Shown here piece by piece: positions 49,159 to 58,235 of a stretch of DNA of 64,000 nucleotides. Numbering within the stretch: the stretch's first letter is position 1; every line of letters begins with the position of its first letter. The notes under the pieces were generated by a model. That model was not told where the DNA came from. It was given only the letters and a program-made list of their open reading frames with translations, and ran no database searches. Source of the stretch: an uncultured Eubacteriales bacterium (GTDB lineage Bacteria; Bacillota; Clostridia; Oscillospirales; Oscillospiraceae); NCBI GenBank assembly GCA_902465435.1, contig CABQNH010000002.1, forward strand, positions 46,551 through 110,550. Direction: 5' to 3'. The position numbers and the translations under genes are program-made.

Positions 49159-49563
49159 ATGTACGAGAGCAAGAAACAGTATCAGTACGGCACCGGCAGA
49201 CGTAAGTCTTCCATTGCAAGAGTCCGCGTTTATGAAAACGGCACCGGCTCCATCACGATCAATGGCCGCGATATCGACGATTACTTCGGCCTCGACACGC
49301 TGAAGCTGATTGTCCGTCAGCCCCTCGTCGCCACCGATACCCTCGGCAAGGTCGACATCGTCTGCACCGTCGTCGGCGGCGGCGTTACCGGTCAGGCCGG
49401 TGCGATCCGTCACGGCATTGCCCGCGCTCTTCTTGGCGTCAATGCAGAGTATCGCGCAGTTCTGAAAGCCGCCGGTCTGCTGACCCGTGACCCCAGAATG
49501 AAGGAAAGAAAGAAGTACGGTCTCAAAGCCGCCCGTCGCGCACCTCAGTTCTCCAAGCGCTGA
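49159..49563 (+). CDS. rpsI: 30S ribosomal protein S9
   Basis: A 134-residue S9 with the typical start (YGTGRRKSSIARVRV) and conserved C-terminal KAARRAPQFSKR, whose final Arg reaches the P-site tRNA. It is intact although its 3' end is the integration site of the following element. A displaced, synonymously different copy of the last 16-17 codons lies at 60713-60765. Confidence 0.97.
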   Translation: MYESKKQYQYGTGRRKSSIARVRVYENGTGSITINGRDIDDYFGLDTLKLIVRQPLVATDTLGKVDIVCTVVGGGVTGQAGAIRHGIARALLGVNAEYRAVLKAAGLLTRDPRMKERKKYGLKAARRAPQFSKR

Positions 49564-49582
49564 TCGAGACTTCAAAATGCCC

Positions 49583-49618
49583 AAAAACCCTGGAAACTCA
49601 ACGGTTTCCGGGGTTTTT
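49583..49618 (+). terminator. rpsI terminator, inside the attachment repeat
   Basis: AAAAACCC-T-GGAAAC pairs with GTTTCC-G-GGGTTTTT (one internal mismatch), followed by CTTTTTG. The same terminator is duplicated at about 60785-60820 with one loop-side base change. Confidence 0.85.
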
Positions 49619-49668
49619 CTTTTTGTCCTGTTCTGGCTCAACCTGACCCAACCAAATCGTTTTTACCG

Positions 49669-49699
49669 GGGACAACTCGGGGACAACCACGGGAACAAC
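49669..49699. repeat. GGGACAAC direct repeats, left cluster (candidate integrase arm sites)
   Basis: GGGACAAC at 49669 and 49680, and GGGAACAAC at 49691, spaced 11 bases, about one helical turn. The same motif clusters beside the right attachment repeat. Confidence 0.65.
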
Positions 49700-49807
49700 T
49701 TTTAGGCATTTGGGGGTAACAATATCGGCGCTTATCCTGCCTATCTCTTTCATTTGAAACGCTTTGTCACAACGTGAAGTAAAGAAAACCGAATAAAACC
49801 ATCTTGT

Positions 49808-49848
49808 AGCCCTTGTGGAATCACCTAAGATTTCACAAGGGCTTTTTT
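49808..49848 (+). terminator. Terminator inside the left end of the element
   Basis: AGCCCTTGTG (49808-49817) pairs with CACAAGGGCT (49834-49843), then TTTTTT. It insulates the element's first transcript from rpsI read-through. Confidence 0.85.
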
Positions 49849-49969
49849 GTTTTGTCCGAAAAAATTTTTTTGAAGGGCACCCATAAAAACACCCCCTCTA
49901 ATTCCTTACTTAGTGAAGGGGCTCTTCAAAAACTAACAGAGGTGCCGCTTCATGATCTTTGAAAATTAA

Positions 49970-50215
49970 ATAAACAGGTCATCAAGTACCTTAATCAAAC
50001 TGATGAGCCGAGCAGCATGTACGCTCCTGCGAGAATCCAGTGTTGTAAATATCGGGTTGCTCCTGATATGGCCATGACAGGTTTGAGGACAATGATACTT
50101 CCCTACGGGGCTGGCGGAGAACCCGGCAGAGGTGAGACTCCTATGAGATTGTGAAGCACACAGTCGCTTGATGACTTCCTATAGCGCAGAGGGCGTTGAG
50201 AACAAATACTGCGCT
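49970..50215 (+). ncRNA. Candidate structured RNA upstream of parA
   Basis: A 400-base gene-free stretch of the element. Long-range pairing: GTCATCAAG (49978-49986) is the exact complement of CTTGATGAC (50167-50175), enclosing about 180 bases. A second helix AGCGCAG (50183-50189) with CTGCGCT (50209-50215) follows, ending in TTTTAC before parA. The interior has many short G/C-rich pairings and no ORF. It could be a regulatory or replication/partition RNA of the element, or a leader controlling parA. No match to a known RNA class is claimed. Confidence 0.45.
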
Positions 50216-50274
50216 TTTACATGATCCAGAGCTTAGCTTAATGGGTCGTGAATTCCAAGAAAGGAGGAAAACGC

Positions 50275-51099
50275 ATGGAAAACTGTAAGGTGATCGCTAT
50301 CACGAACCAGAAAGGCGGCGTCGGCAAAACGACTACTACAGTCAATCTCGGCGTGGGACTCACAAACACCGGAAATAAGGTCTTACTGATTGACGCTGAC
50401 CCGCAAGGGAGCCTCACGGTGAGCCTCGGTGTAAAGAACCCTGACGAGTTGGATGTGTCGCTATCTACGCTTATGCAATCGGTTATAGAAGATGAACAGC
50501 CTCCCGGCAACGCGATTATCGCCCACAATGAAGGCGTTGATCTGCTTCCTTCCAATATTGAACTGTCCGGCATGGAAACGGGCCTGTTTAATGTTATGAG
50601 CCGTGAGTACGTTCTGAAATCCTGTATCGAGGGTATGAAAAAGAACTACGACTATATCCTTATCGACTGTATGCCTTCTCTGGGAATGATGACGGTCAAT
50701 GCGCTTGCTGCGGCAGACAGTGTGATTATTCCGTCTCAGCCGAACTTCCTGTCAACCAAAGGTCTCAACTTGCTTCTGCGCTCGATTGCAAAAATTAAGC
50801 GGCAGATCAATCCGAGACTGAGGATCGACGGCATTTTGTTGACGATGGTAGATAACCGCACGAACAATGCCAAGACGATTATCACATCGCTCCGTTCTTC
50901 AGTAGGAGAAAACATCCGCGTGTTCGAGTCTGAAATTCCTTTTTCGGTAAGAGCAGCGGAGTGCAGTCTTTCCGGAGAAAGCATCTTCTCCCACGACAAG
51001 AACGGAAAAGTGGCAGCAGCGTATGAGGCACTCACGAAGGAGGTGACAGAGATTGAAGAACGTGCAAAAAATCGACCTGGGCCTGACTGGATACGATGA
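50275..51099 (+). CDS. parA: ParA-family partition/regulatory ATPase
   Basis: A 274-residue deviant Walker-A ATPase: KGGVGKTTTTVNLG, then DADPQGSLT and IDCMPSLGMMTVNAL. ParA proteins use ATP-dependent DNA binding to segregate plasmids or chromosomes, and several integrative conjugative elements carry one for maintenance of the excised circle. I chose ATG 50275 (MENCKVIAITNQK), preceded by AAAGGAGG. It overlaps parB by 47 bp. Confidence 0.93.
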   Translation: MENCKVIAITNQKGGVGKTTTTVNLGVGLTNTGNKVLLIDADPQGSLTVSLGVKNPDELDVSLSTLMQSVIEDEQPPGNAIIAHNEGVDLLPSNIELSGMETGLFNVMSREYVLKSCIEGMKKNYDYILIDCMPSLGMMTVNALAAADSVIIPSQPNFLSTKGLNLLLRSIAKIKRQINPRLRIDGILLTMVDNRTNNAKTIITSLRSSVGENIRVFESEIPFSVRAAECSLSGESIFSHDKNGKVAAAYEALTKEVTEIEERAKNRPGPDWIR

Positions 51100-51994
51100 G
51101 TTGTTCGCAAATGACGAGGAACGCAAGGTAAACAAGCTCCCTCGCATTTTCGATATTCCCGTCTCGGAGATTGACGATTTCCCCGACCATCCCTTCAAGG
51201 TGAAAATTGATGAGGATATGGACCAGCTTGTTCAGAGTATCAAAGAGCGCGGGATCATCACCCCTGTCACACTTCGCCCGAAGGAAGACGGACGCTATGA
51301 GATCGTATCTGGCCATCGTCGGAAAAAGGCTTGTGAGCTCGCAGGACTGGACACTGTAAAGGCAGAGGTCCGCGAGATGAGCCGCGACGAGGCCATTATC
51401 TTGATGGTTGAATCCAACCTACAGCGTTCCGCCATCCTTCCGAGCGAAAAGGCATTTTCGTACAAGATGCGTCTTGAAGCCATGAACAGGCAGGGACAGC
51501 GCACAGATTTAACTTCTGTGCCAGTGGCACAGAAGTCCACATCAAGAGAACAGCTCGGCAAAGAAGTCGGTGAAAGCCAAGATCAAGTTCGACGTTATAT
51601 TCGTCTGACGCAGCTTATCCAACCTTTGCTTGACCTTGTTGACGAGGGACGTATTGCGTTCAGACCGGCAGTTGAATTGTCCTACCTCAAAAAGGAGGAG
51701 CAGGAAGACTTGCTGGAGGAAATCTCCTATGCGGACGCGACGCCATCCCTTGCCCAGGCAATCAAGATGAAGAGATTCTCCCAGGAAGGCAAGCTCTCCA
51801 ATGAGGTCATTGAGTCCATCATGAGTGAAGAGAAGCCAAACCAAAAGGAGAAGATCCGCATTAAGTATGAAGATGCGAGACGGTTCATTCCTGACAGCGT
51901 TCCGTACAACAAAACCGGTGAGTATATTATGAAAGCGCTTGAGTATTATCACCGGGTACAGGAACGTCAGAAAGACCGAGGTGAAGCAAGATAA
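51053..51994 (+). CDS. parB: ParB-family partition protein
   Basis: A 313-residue protein. The N-terminal ParB/Srx-type domain (about 35-125) has GHRRKKACELAG and NLQRSAILPSEKAFSYKMRL, followed by a helix-turn-helix region (REQLGKEVGESQDQVRRYIRLTQL in part) and a basic C-terminal region. The start is TTG 51053 inside parA, preceded by AAGGAGGTGACAG. Partner of the upstream ParA; binds a parS-like site not located here. Confidence 0.9.
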   Translation: MKNVQKIDLGLTGYDELFANDEERKVNKLPRIFDIPVSEIDDFPDHPFKVKIDEDMDQLVQSIKERGIITPVTLRPKEDGRYEIVSGHRRKKACELAGLDTVKAEVREMSRDEAIILMVESNLQRSAILPSEKAFSYKMRLEAMNRQGQRTDLTSVPVAQKSTSREQLGKEVGESQDQVRRYIRLTQLIQPLLDLVDEGRIAFRPAVELSYLKKEEQEDLLEEISYADATPSLAQAIKMKRFSQEGKLSNEVIESIMSEEKPNQKEKIRIKYEDARRFIPDSVPYNKTGEYIMKALEYYHRVQERQKDRGEAR

Positions 51995-52118
51995 CCCTTA
52001 CGCCAAGGGAGTGGTGTACCCTTTGGGAGAAGCTTTGCTGTTTCCCCCTCTCACACTCTCCCCCTGTTTCACCAGCTTACCAGCTCAAAGGAAGAAGAGT
52101 AAGGAGATAGGCGTACCT

Positions 52119-52181
52119 TTGCCTTACAAAACGGATGACCGTACAATGATGGTGAGAAAAATCAAGGAGGCGATCCTATGA
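52119..52181 (+). CDS. Possible 20-aa coupling peptide before the lipoprotein gene
   Basis: TTG 52119 with AAGGAGAT upstream, 20 codons (MPYKTDDRTMMVRKIKEAIL), whose stop overlaps the lipoprotein start as ATGA. It may be a translational-coupling mini-ORF or the degraded end of a longer gene. Weak evidence. Confidence 0.25.
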   Translation: MPYKTDDRTMMVRKIKEAIL

Positions 52182-53008
52182 GAAAGTCACTTATCATCAC
52201 GGTTGTCATTGTCCTGCTGTGTTTATGCGGATGCGAAGCCGTTGTAACGGTTCCGGAGAGTCCTGAACTGACAAGAGCAAGCGAAATGCTGCTGACAACG
52301 ACTGCCGCAGAAGAAAGCACAGATAAGCTGGAAGCAACCACCACATCAAGCGTTGAAATAGATGTGCCTGAAAAGAACGAAGAAGAATCAGGAACCCCGA
52401 CAGAAGATGTTGTCTCTGTGGACAATAAAGCTGACCTGGCAGAGAAGAATGGCCTGGTAAGTTCAGAAAGCACTGTCCCTTCTTTTGAGGAAGTAAAAGC
52501 GGATAAGCCTTCGGAGCAAACCGAGGCTCAACTGTCAGCACCGAGTGAACCACCCAGGGAAACGGAACAGTCCAAGCCTACAGAGCAGCCGGTTGCCACT
52601 GAACCCGATGAAGCACCGGCAGAACCTCCGGCACCTACGGAGCCAACTGCGATAACCGAACCACCGATCCCTTCTGAGACAGAACCACCGGTGGAGACAC
52701 AGCCAAAGACCGCATACGATTATGAGTTTGATATCAATGCGATCCGTTCTGACTGCATTGCTATCGGTCAGGGTATGGGCTACACGCTGAATACCTCGCT
52801 GTCTCCGCAGAATGCGACATGGTGGAACCCGATAACAGCATCGGAGTCCAATCAAGGAAGCGGACTGCGGTCCAGGCTGGAACAGTATATTCGCTTCCAC
52901 ACCGTAGAAAACCTCAGTGCCTATGGTCTCGATGAGATCACGGAGTTCAACATCTGCTGCGAATCAATCGGCGGCGGCTCTTACGTCATCTACTTTGTAT
53001 TCGCATAA
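52178..53008 (+). CDS. Element-encoded lipoprotein with Pro/Thr/Glu-rich stalk
   Basis: A 276-residue lipoprotein with lipobox LCGC (Cys 19). A long Thr/Ser/Pro/Glu-rich low-complexity stalk (about 25-185, with repeats like TEPP and SEPP) leads to a C-terminal globular domain of about 90 residues (YDYEFDINAIRSDCIAIGQG, WWNPITASES, CCESIGGGSYVIYFVF). The stalk would lift the domain through the cell wall. It lies between parB and the adhesin gene, with a terminator behind it. Domain identity unknown to me. Confidence 0.8.
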   Translation: MRKSLIITVVIVLLCLCGCEAVVTVPESPELTRASEMLLTTTAAEESTDKLEATTTSSVEIDVPEKNEEESGTPTEDVVSVDNKADLAEKNGLVSSESTVPSFEEVKADKPSEQTEAQLSAPSEPPRETEQSKPTEQPVATEPDEAPAEPPAPTEPTAITEPPIPSETEPPVETQPKTAYDYEFDINAIRSDCIAIGQGMGYTLNTSLSPQNATWWNPITASESNQGSGLRSRLEQYIRFHTVENLSAYGLDEITEFNICCESIGGGSYVIYFVFA

Positions 53009-53036
53009 CATCAAAACACAACAACAAGGACGAAGT

Positions 53037-53068
53037 CCTCTGCTGAAATAGCGGAGGGCTTTTTCTTT
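53037..53068 (+). terminator. Terminator between lipoprotein and adhesin genes
   Basis: CCTCTGCT (53037-53044) pairs with AGCGGAGG (53050-53057, one wobble), followed by TTTTTC. The adhesin may therefore have separate or reduced transcription. Confidence 0.75.
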
Positions 53069-53098
53069 ATCAAAAAAATGAAAGGATGAAAAGTCGAT

Positions 53099-56000
53099 AT
53101 GAATGGTATTACCAAATCCAAGAGCACGAAGCTGCTCTCGGCACTTCTTGCTGTCCTCATGATCGTCGCAATGCTTCCTACAACGGCGTTTGCATGGTCT
53201 GTCGAGGAAGGCACGAAGTGTACCTCCACGTATGGAGATCATTATGTCGGTTCTGATGGAGAAATGTTCTACAGCAAGCCGACCACCACGGCCATCTTCT
53301 ATAACGATGACGGCAGTTTCTATGTGAAGACCTACAGCTCCGGCAATGCCAAGTACAAATATATGATGATCGACGGCAACGGCAATCAGCATCATGTGTA
53401 CTGCATTGAGGGCGGTGTGTCCTTCGACTACAGCGACACCTACAATTCCACCAGCGGAAAGAACAGCAAGTATTTTCAGAATCTGCCTATTACCGCGCAG
53501 TACGGAATCATGATGGCGCTGATGTACGGCTATCACGAAGGTATGACCAGCCCGATTCCCGGTACGAACAATGATGACTTCGCATTTGCAACACAGTGCA
53601 TCATCTGGGAGTACCAGCAGCAGCTCCGCACGAGCCCTACCTCCATTGCCTCCAACAACGGCATTGATGCGGATATGTACAACCACACCATCAAGGGCAG
53701 ACCCGCAGAGCAGTGCTACAACTGGATTCTGGAGCAGATGTCCAAGCACTATGTTGTGCCGAGCTTCTCCTCTCGCAATCAGAGCAACGCACAGACCTAC
53801 ACCATGAAATACGATCAGGCGAATGACAACTACAGCATCACCCTGACCGACACCAACAACACCCTGGCCGATATCAACTTCTCTGCCAGCGGCATTACCG
53901 TCACCCGCAGCGGAAACCAGTACACCTTCACCAGCAAGAACATGATTTCCAATGCTGTGATGATCTCGGCGCAGAAGAAGACCAATCTCGGCATGGGCAA
54001 AATGCTCATTTGGGGCTGCCCCGGCAAGCAGACAATGGCCTCCGGCGCAGAAGACCCTGTGTTCTTCTACCTCAAACTGAACACAGAGACCTATGGCGTT
54101 GGCCACATCGTAAAAACCAGCGAAGACGGCAAAGTCGAGGGTATCAAGTTCAATATCTCCGGCAATGGCGTCAATGAGACGGTTACGACCGGTAAGAACG
54201 GTACAGTCGATCTGGATCTGCTTCCCGGCACCTATACCGTTACTGAGCAGACCGATGATAAGTATGAAACGCAGTCCGCGCAGACTGTCACTATCGTCAG
54301 TGGCAAGACCTCTACCGTCACGTTCAATAACACTCTGCGCCGTGGAGATTTGAAGGTCACGAAGACTTCTGAGGATGGTCTTGTCGAAGGCATGAAGTTC
54401 CATCTGTACGGCACCTCCTATTGCGGACTGCCTGTGGATGAGTATTCCGTAACTGATGCCAGCGGTATGGCGGTATTTGACGATGTGCTGATCGGAACCA
54501 GCTATACCCTGGAGGAAGTCGGTACTCCCGACCGCTATATTGTCCCCGACGATCAGACGGCGGCAATCGAGTGGAACAAGGTCACCAATAAGAGCTTCGA
54601 CAACGACCTGAAGCGCGGCGACCTCAAGGTCACTAAGACTGCGGAGGATGGGCTCAACGAAGGTCTGAAGTTCCACCTGTATGGCACCTCCTACAGTGGC
54701 ATTACCGTTGATGAGTATGCTGTAACTGACGCCAGCGGCGTTGCGACCTTCAGCAGCATTCTGATCGGCACCGGCTATACTCTGGAGGAAGTTGAGACCC
54801 CGATCCGTTATGTCGTCCCCGACAATCAGACGGCGGCGATTGAATGGAATAAGGTGACCAACAAGAGCTTCGATAACGTGCTCAAGAAATGGAACCTAAC
54901 TGTTACCAAGCAGGACGTCGAAACCGGCTCTGCTCAGGGCGGTGCGAATTTGGCAGGCGCCAAGTACGGAATCTACAAGGGCGACGAGCTGATCGACACC
55001 TATGTCACCGACGCGGATGGCAAGTTCACCACCAAATACTATGTCTGCGGCACCGACTGGTCGATCAAGGAGCTGGACAGCAGCGAGGGCTATCTTGTTA
55101 CTCCCGGCAACGAGCAGATCGGCGTCAGTCCGAAGAACTATACCGCAGAGTATAACAGCGAGGCCATGAAGCAGTACGAACAGGTTAAGAAAGGCAATAT
55201 CGCTATCATCAAGCACACCGATGACGGCCAGACGCAGATCGAGACTCCCGAGGAAGGCGCAGAGTTCGCCGTCTATCTCAAGAGCGCAGGCTCCCATGAC
55301 AATGCCAAGGACTCCGAGCGCGATTATCTGATCTGCGATGAGAACGGCTTCGCTCAGACGAAGGATCTGCCCTACGGCAGATACACCGTCCAGCAGACCA
55401 AGGGTTGGGAAGGTCGAGAACTCCTGAAGCCGTTCGACGTGTTCGTCAGCGAAAATGGAGAAACCTACCGCTACTTGATCAACAACGCCAACTTCTACTC
55501 CTATGTAAAGGTGGTCAAGATCGACAGCACGACCGGTAAGACCATTCCGGCTTCCGGCATCGGCTTCCACATCTACGATCCTTCCGGCAATCAGATTCAG
55601 ATGACCTTCACCTATCCGACTGTCACTACCATCGACACCTTCTACACGGACGGCGACGGTATGCTGATTACGCCCGAAAAGCTGGAGTACGGAAAGGGCT
55701 ATTCGCTGGTCGAGGTATCGGCTCCCTATGGATATGTGCTCAACAGCGATCCTGTGTATTTTGACATCACCGAAGATAACTCCACCGAGGAAAACGCGGT
55801 AACTGTGGTGATCGTCGAGAAAGAAAACGCGCCTCAGATGGGCGTCATCAACGTGGAGAAGACCGGCGAGTATCTCGCCTCCGTCGTGGACACCAAGGAC
55901 AGCAAGCGTTTGGTTTATGCTGTCGGCGGTCTGGCAGGTAGCGAGTACACCGTGACCGCAGCGGAGGATATCTACACGCCGGACGGTACTCTCAGATACA

Positions 56001-58102
56001 GCAAGGAAGAGGTCGTGGCAACACTTGTTACCAAGGAAGACGGCAAGGCCGTAACCGAACCTCTCTTCCTGGGCAGATACCATGTTGTTGAGACGAAAGC
56101 CCCCTATGGTATGATTCTCAATCCCACCGTTCAGACTGTGGAACTGACCTACGCAGGCCAGGAGGTAGAGATTACCGAAACCTCCACCGGTTTCTACAAC
56201 GAGCGCCAGAAGGTCGAGATTGATCTGAATAAGGTCATGGAGCAGAACGAGGTCTTCGGCGTTGGCAGCAACGGAGAAATCACCTCTGTCAACTTCGGCC
56301 TGTTCGCCGCAGAGGAAATCGTTGCGGCAGATGGCAGCAGTATCCCCGCCGGCTGGGTGCTTGAGGTCGTTGAGTGCGACGAGAACGGCTATGCAGCCTT
56401 CAGCACCGACCTTCCCGTTGGTGCAAAAACCTATGTCAAGGAAATCAGCACCGATAAACACTATGTCCTGTCCGATAAGGAGTACCCCGTGGTATTCGAG
56501 TACGCAGGCCAGGAAGTTGCTACTGTTCACATCGCCGTGAACGACGGCAATGAAATCCCCAACGAGCTGATCTACGGCACGATCAAGGGTTATAAGGTCA
56601 ACCGTGAAACCGGCGATAAGATCTCCGGCGCTCTGTTCGGACTCTTCCGCGCAGACGAAACCAGCTTCACCGAGAACAACGCTCTGCTGACTGCTGAATC
56701 CGGCGAGGATGGCGTCTTCACCTTTGAGAATGTGGTGTACGGCAGCTATACCGTGCGCGAGCTGCGTCCTGCGGCCGGCTATCTCGAAAACGAGACAGTC
56801 TACGCCGTGACTGTGGATGAAGACGGCGACGTAGTTGAGATCACCGTGGTAAACGATCTGATTCCCGAAATCGGAACGACTGCCACCATCGACGAGGAAA
56901 AGGAAGTCTGCGCCACCGAGGTGTTCACGCTGACCGATACGGTCGAATACAAGCACCTTGTTCCCGGCAAGGAGTACACCGTCAAGGGCATTCTCATGGA
57001 TAAGGCCACCGGCGAGCCGTTCCTCCAGAACGGAGAGCAGATCACTTCCGAGGTGACCTTTGTTCCCGAAGCTCCATCCGGCAGTGTGGAGGTGCTGTTC
57101 ACCTTCGATGCCAAGCTCATCAAGGCTGATACGAACATCGTCGTGTTCGAGAGCCTCTACACCGACAGCAAAAAGCTGACCGTTCATGCGGATATCGAGG
57201 ACGAGGCGCAGACCGTAACCGTTATCGTCCCCGAAATCAAGACCGAGGCTTCTACCGACGGAAAGAAAGAAACGACCATCGGCGGCGAGATCACCATCGA
57301 GGATATCGTCTCCTATCACAACCTCACCCCCGGCAAGGAATACGTTGTCAAGGGAACGCTCATGAACAAGACCACCGGTAAGCCCGTGACGGTCAATGAC
57401 GAGCCTGTGACTGCGGAAGCCGCATTCATGCCCGAAGGTAGAGACGGCGAGGTCAAGGTGGCTTTCACTTTCAATTCCTACGTCATCACCGAAACGACCG
57501 ATGTTGTTGTGTTCGAGAGCCTCTACCGTGAGGATGTTGAAATCGCAGTTCATGCCGACATCGAGGATGAAGGCCAGTCTGTGAAGGTATATGTCCCCGA
57601 GATCAAGGCCACTGCCTCCATCGACGGCAAGAAGGAGATCACTACGGCTGGAAAGGTAACGATTGAGGATGTGGTGTCCTACACCAACCTTATCCCCGGC
57701 ACCGAGTACACCATCCGTGGCACTCTCATGAATAAGGCGACCGGCGAGGTCTTCACCGTGAACGGCGAGACGATCACCGCAGAAGTGAAGTTTACGCCGA
57801 AGGACAGAAATGGCGAGGTGAAAGTGAAGTTCGTCTTTGACGCTTCCGGTATCACCAAGAGTACAAGCCTGGTAGTCTTCGAGAGCCTGTATCGTGATGA
57901 TGTGGAGATTACCACGCATAAGGACATTGAGGACAAGGATCAGACGGTGACGATCACGCCGCCACCCGATATTCCCAAGACCGGAGATACCACGAATATC
58001 CCGCTGTGGGGTGCTCTTACTGGTATTTCTCTCCTGGGGGCTGGCGTAGTGGCGTTCTTCACCTTCAGAAAGAAAAAGGAGGAAAACGGACATGAACGCT
58101 AA
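53099..58102 (+). CDS. Giant sortase-anchored adhesin: thioester domain, Cna-B and VaFE repeats (1,667 aa)
   Basis: A signal peptide (to about residue 32, TAFAWS) is followed by a thioester-type domain: Cys 102 in VYCIEGG and Gln 166 in FATQCIIWEY are placed as in Gram-positive thioester adhesins, which bond covalently to host surfaces. About eight Cna-B/SpaA-like modules follow (for example LKVTKTSEDGLVEGMKFHLY and a close duplicate LKVTKTAEDGLNEGLKFHLY), usually stabilised by isopeptide bonds. Three VaFE repeats lie at about 1,254-1,620 (VVFESLYREDVEIAVHADIEDE-type ends). The C terminus has IPKTG (1,625-1,629), a membrane helix and FRKKKEE, a sortase signal. No sortase is in the window. The product is a cell-surface stalk carried as cargo by the element. 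Confidence 0.93.
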   Translation: MNGITKSKSTKLLSALLAVLMIVAMLPTTAFAWSVEEGTKCTSTYGDHYVGSDGEMFYSKPTTTAIFYNDDGSFYVKTYSSGNAKYKYMMIDGNGNQHHVYCIEGGVSFDYSDTYNSTSGKNSKYFQNLPITAQYGIMMALMYGYHEGMTSPIPGTNNDDFAFATQCIIWEYQQQLRTSPTSIASNNGIDADMYNHTIKGRPAEQCYNWILEQMSKHYVVPSFSSRNQSNAQTYTMKYDQANDNYSITLTDTNNTLADINFSASGITVTRSGNQYTFTSKNMISNAVMISAQKKTNLGMGKMLIWGCPGKQTMASGAEDPVFFYLKLNTETYGVGHIVKTSEDGKVEGIKFNISGNGVNETVTTGKNGTVDLDLLPGTYTVTEQTDDKYETQSAQTVTIVSGKTSTVTFNNTLRRGDLKVTKTSEDGLVEGMKFHLYGTSYCGLPVDEYSVTDASGMAVFDDVLIGTSYTLEEVGTPDRYIVPDDQTAAIEWNKVTNKSFDNDLKRGDLKVTKTAEDGLNEGLKFHLYGTSYSGITVDEYAVTDASGVATFSSILIGTGYTLEEVETPIRYVVPDNQTAAIEWNKVTNKSFDNVLKKWNLTVTKQDVETGSAQGGANLAGAKYGIYKGDELIDTYVTDADGKFTTKYYVCGTDWSIKELDSSEGYLVTPGNEQIGVSPKNYTAEYNSEAMKQYEQVKKGNIAIIKHTDDGQTQIETPEEGAEFAVYLKSAGSHDNAKDSERDYLICDENGFAQTKDLPYGRYTVQQTKGWEGRELLKPFDVFVSENGETYRYLINNANFYSYVKVVKIDSTTGKTIPASGIGFHIYDPSGNQIQMTFTYPTVTTIDTFYTDGDGMLITPEKLEYGKGYSLVEVSAPYGYVLNSDPVYFDITEDNSTEENAVTVVIVEKENAPQMGVINVEKTGEYLASVVDTKDSKRLVYAVGGLAGSEYTVTAAEDIYTPDGTLRYSKEEVVATLVTKEDGKAVTEPLFLGRYHVVETKAPYGMILNPTVQTVELTYAGQEVEITETSTGFYNERQKVEIDLNKVMEQNEVFGVGSNGEITSVNFGLFAAEEIVAADGSSIPAGWVLEVVECDENGYAAFSTDLPVGAKTYVKEISTDKHYVLSDKEYPVVFEYAGQEVATVHIAVNDGNEIPNELIYGTIKGYKVNRETGDKISGALFGLFRADETSFTENNALLTAESGEDGVFTFENVVYGSYTVRELRPAAGYLENETVYAVTVDEDGDVVEITVVNDLIPEIGTTATIDEEKEVCATEVFTLTDTVEYKHLVPGKEYTVKGILMDKATGEPFLQNGEQITSEVTFVPEAPSGSVEVLFTFDAKLIKADTNIVVFESLYTDSKKLTVHADIEDEAQTVTVIVPEIKTEASTDGKKETTIGGEITIEDIVSYHNLTPGKEYVVKGTLMNKTTGKPVTVNDEPVTAEAAFMPEGRDGEVKVAFTFNSYVITETTDVVVFESLYREDVEIAVHADIEDEGQSVKVYVPEIKATASIDGKKEITTAGKVTIEDVVSYTNLIPGTEYTIRGTLMNKATGEVFTVNGETITAEVKFTPKDRNGEVKVKFVFDASGITKSTSLVVFESLYRDDVEITTHKDIEDKDQTVTITPPPDIPKTGDTTNIPLWGALTGISLLGAGVVAFFTFRKKKEENGHER

Positions 58103-58178
58103 GATGATTATCGGCATCTGCCTTGTGGTATTCATTGTCGCAGGGCTTATCGTTCTTCGCCTGAAGAACAGAAAGTGA
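58092..58178 (+). CDS. 28-aa single-helix membrane peptide after the adhesin
   Basis: ATG 58092 lies inside the adhesin 3' end (11-base overlap), preceded by AAGGAGG. The product MNAKMIIGICLVVFIVAGLI continues VLRLKNRK: one membrane helix with a positively charged end. Overlap, ribosome site and composition argue it is translated. A perfect 10-bp GC hairpin (58186-58195 with 58204-58213) follows the stop. Role unknown; assisting adhesin export or assembly is a guess. Confidence 0.6.
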   Translation: MNAKMIIGICLVVFIVAGLIVLRLKNRK

Positions 58179-58185
58179 TGGACAA

Positions 58186-58213
58186 GGGCGGCACCCGTCA
58201 AAAGGTGCCGCCC
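58186..58213 (+). terminator. GC-rich hairpin after the adhesin unit
   Basis: GGGCGGCACC pairs perfectly with GGTGCCGCCC, with no T-run. It is probably a processing or partial-termination hairpin separating the adhesin unit from the following genes. Confidence 0.4.
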
Positions 58214-58235
58214 GATTCCATAAGGAGGAAAGATT

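Larger units (their letters stand above)
49511..49746. repeat. Left attachment-site repeat (attL region)
   Basis: This 236-bp segment covers the rpsI 3' end, its terminator, three GGGACAAC-type repeats and about 20 bases encoding an in-frame GAYPAYL stretch. It recurs at 60713-60988 with a 40-bp insertion. The stretch 49555-49682 has one mismatch against 60757-60884; the preceding coding part differs mainly at synonymous sites. That pattern is expected from site-specific recombination between a host rpsI and an element-borne rpsI tail. Confidence 0.85.

Noticed and set aside
52964..54676. Minus-strand ORF of 570 codons opposite the adhesin N terminus
   Set aside because: Same reason: antisense to the signal peptide and thioester domain, which are clearly coding on the plus strand.
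53099..58102. CRISPR-like or tandem DNA repeats in the adhesin gene
   Set aside because: The repeats are diverged protein modules of 80-125 residues, not short direct repeats with spacers; no CRISPR array or cas gene was seen in the window.
54896..58201. Minus-strand ORF of 1,101 codons opposite the adhesin gene
   Set aside because: Antisense shadow of repeated Cna-B/VaFE coding sequence; no start signal and no recognisable protein motif.
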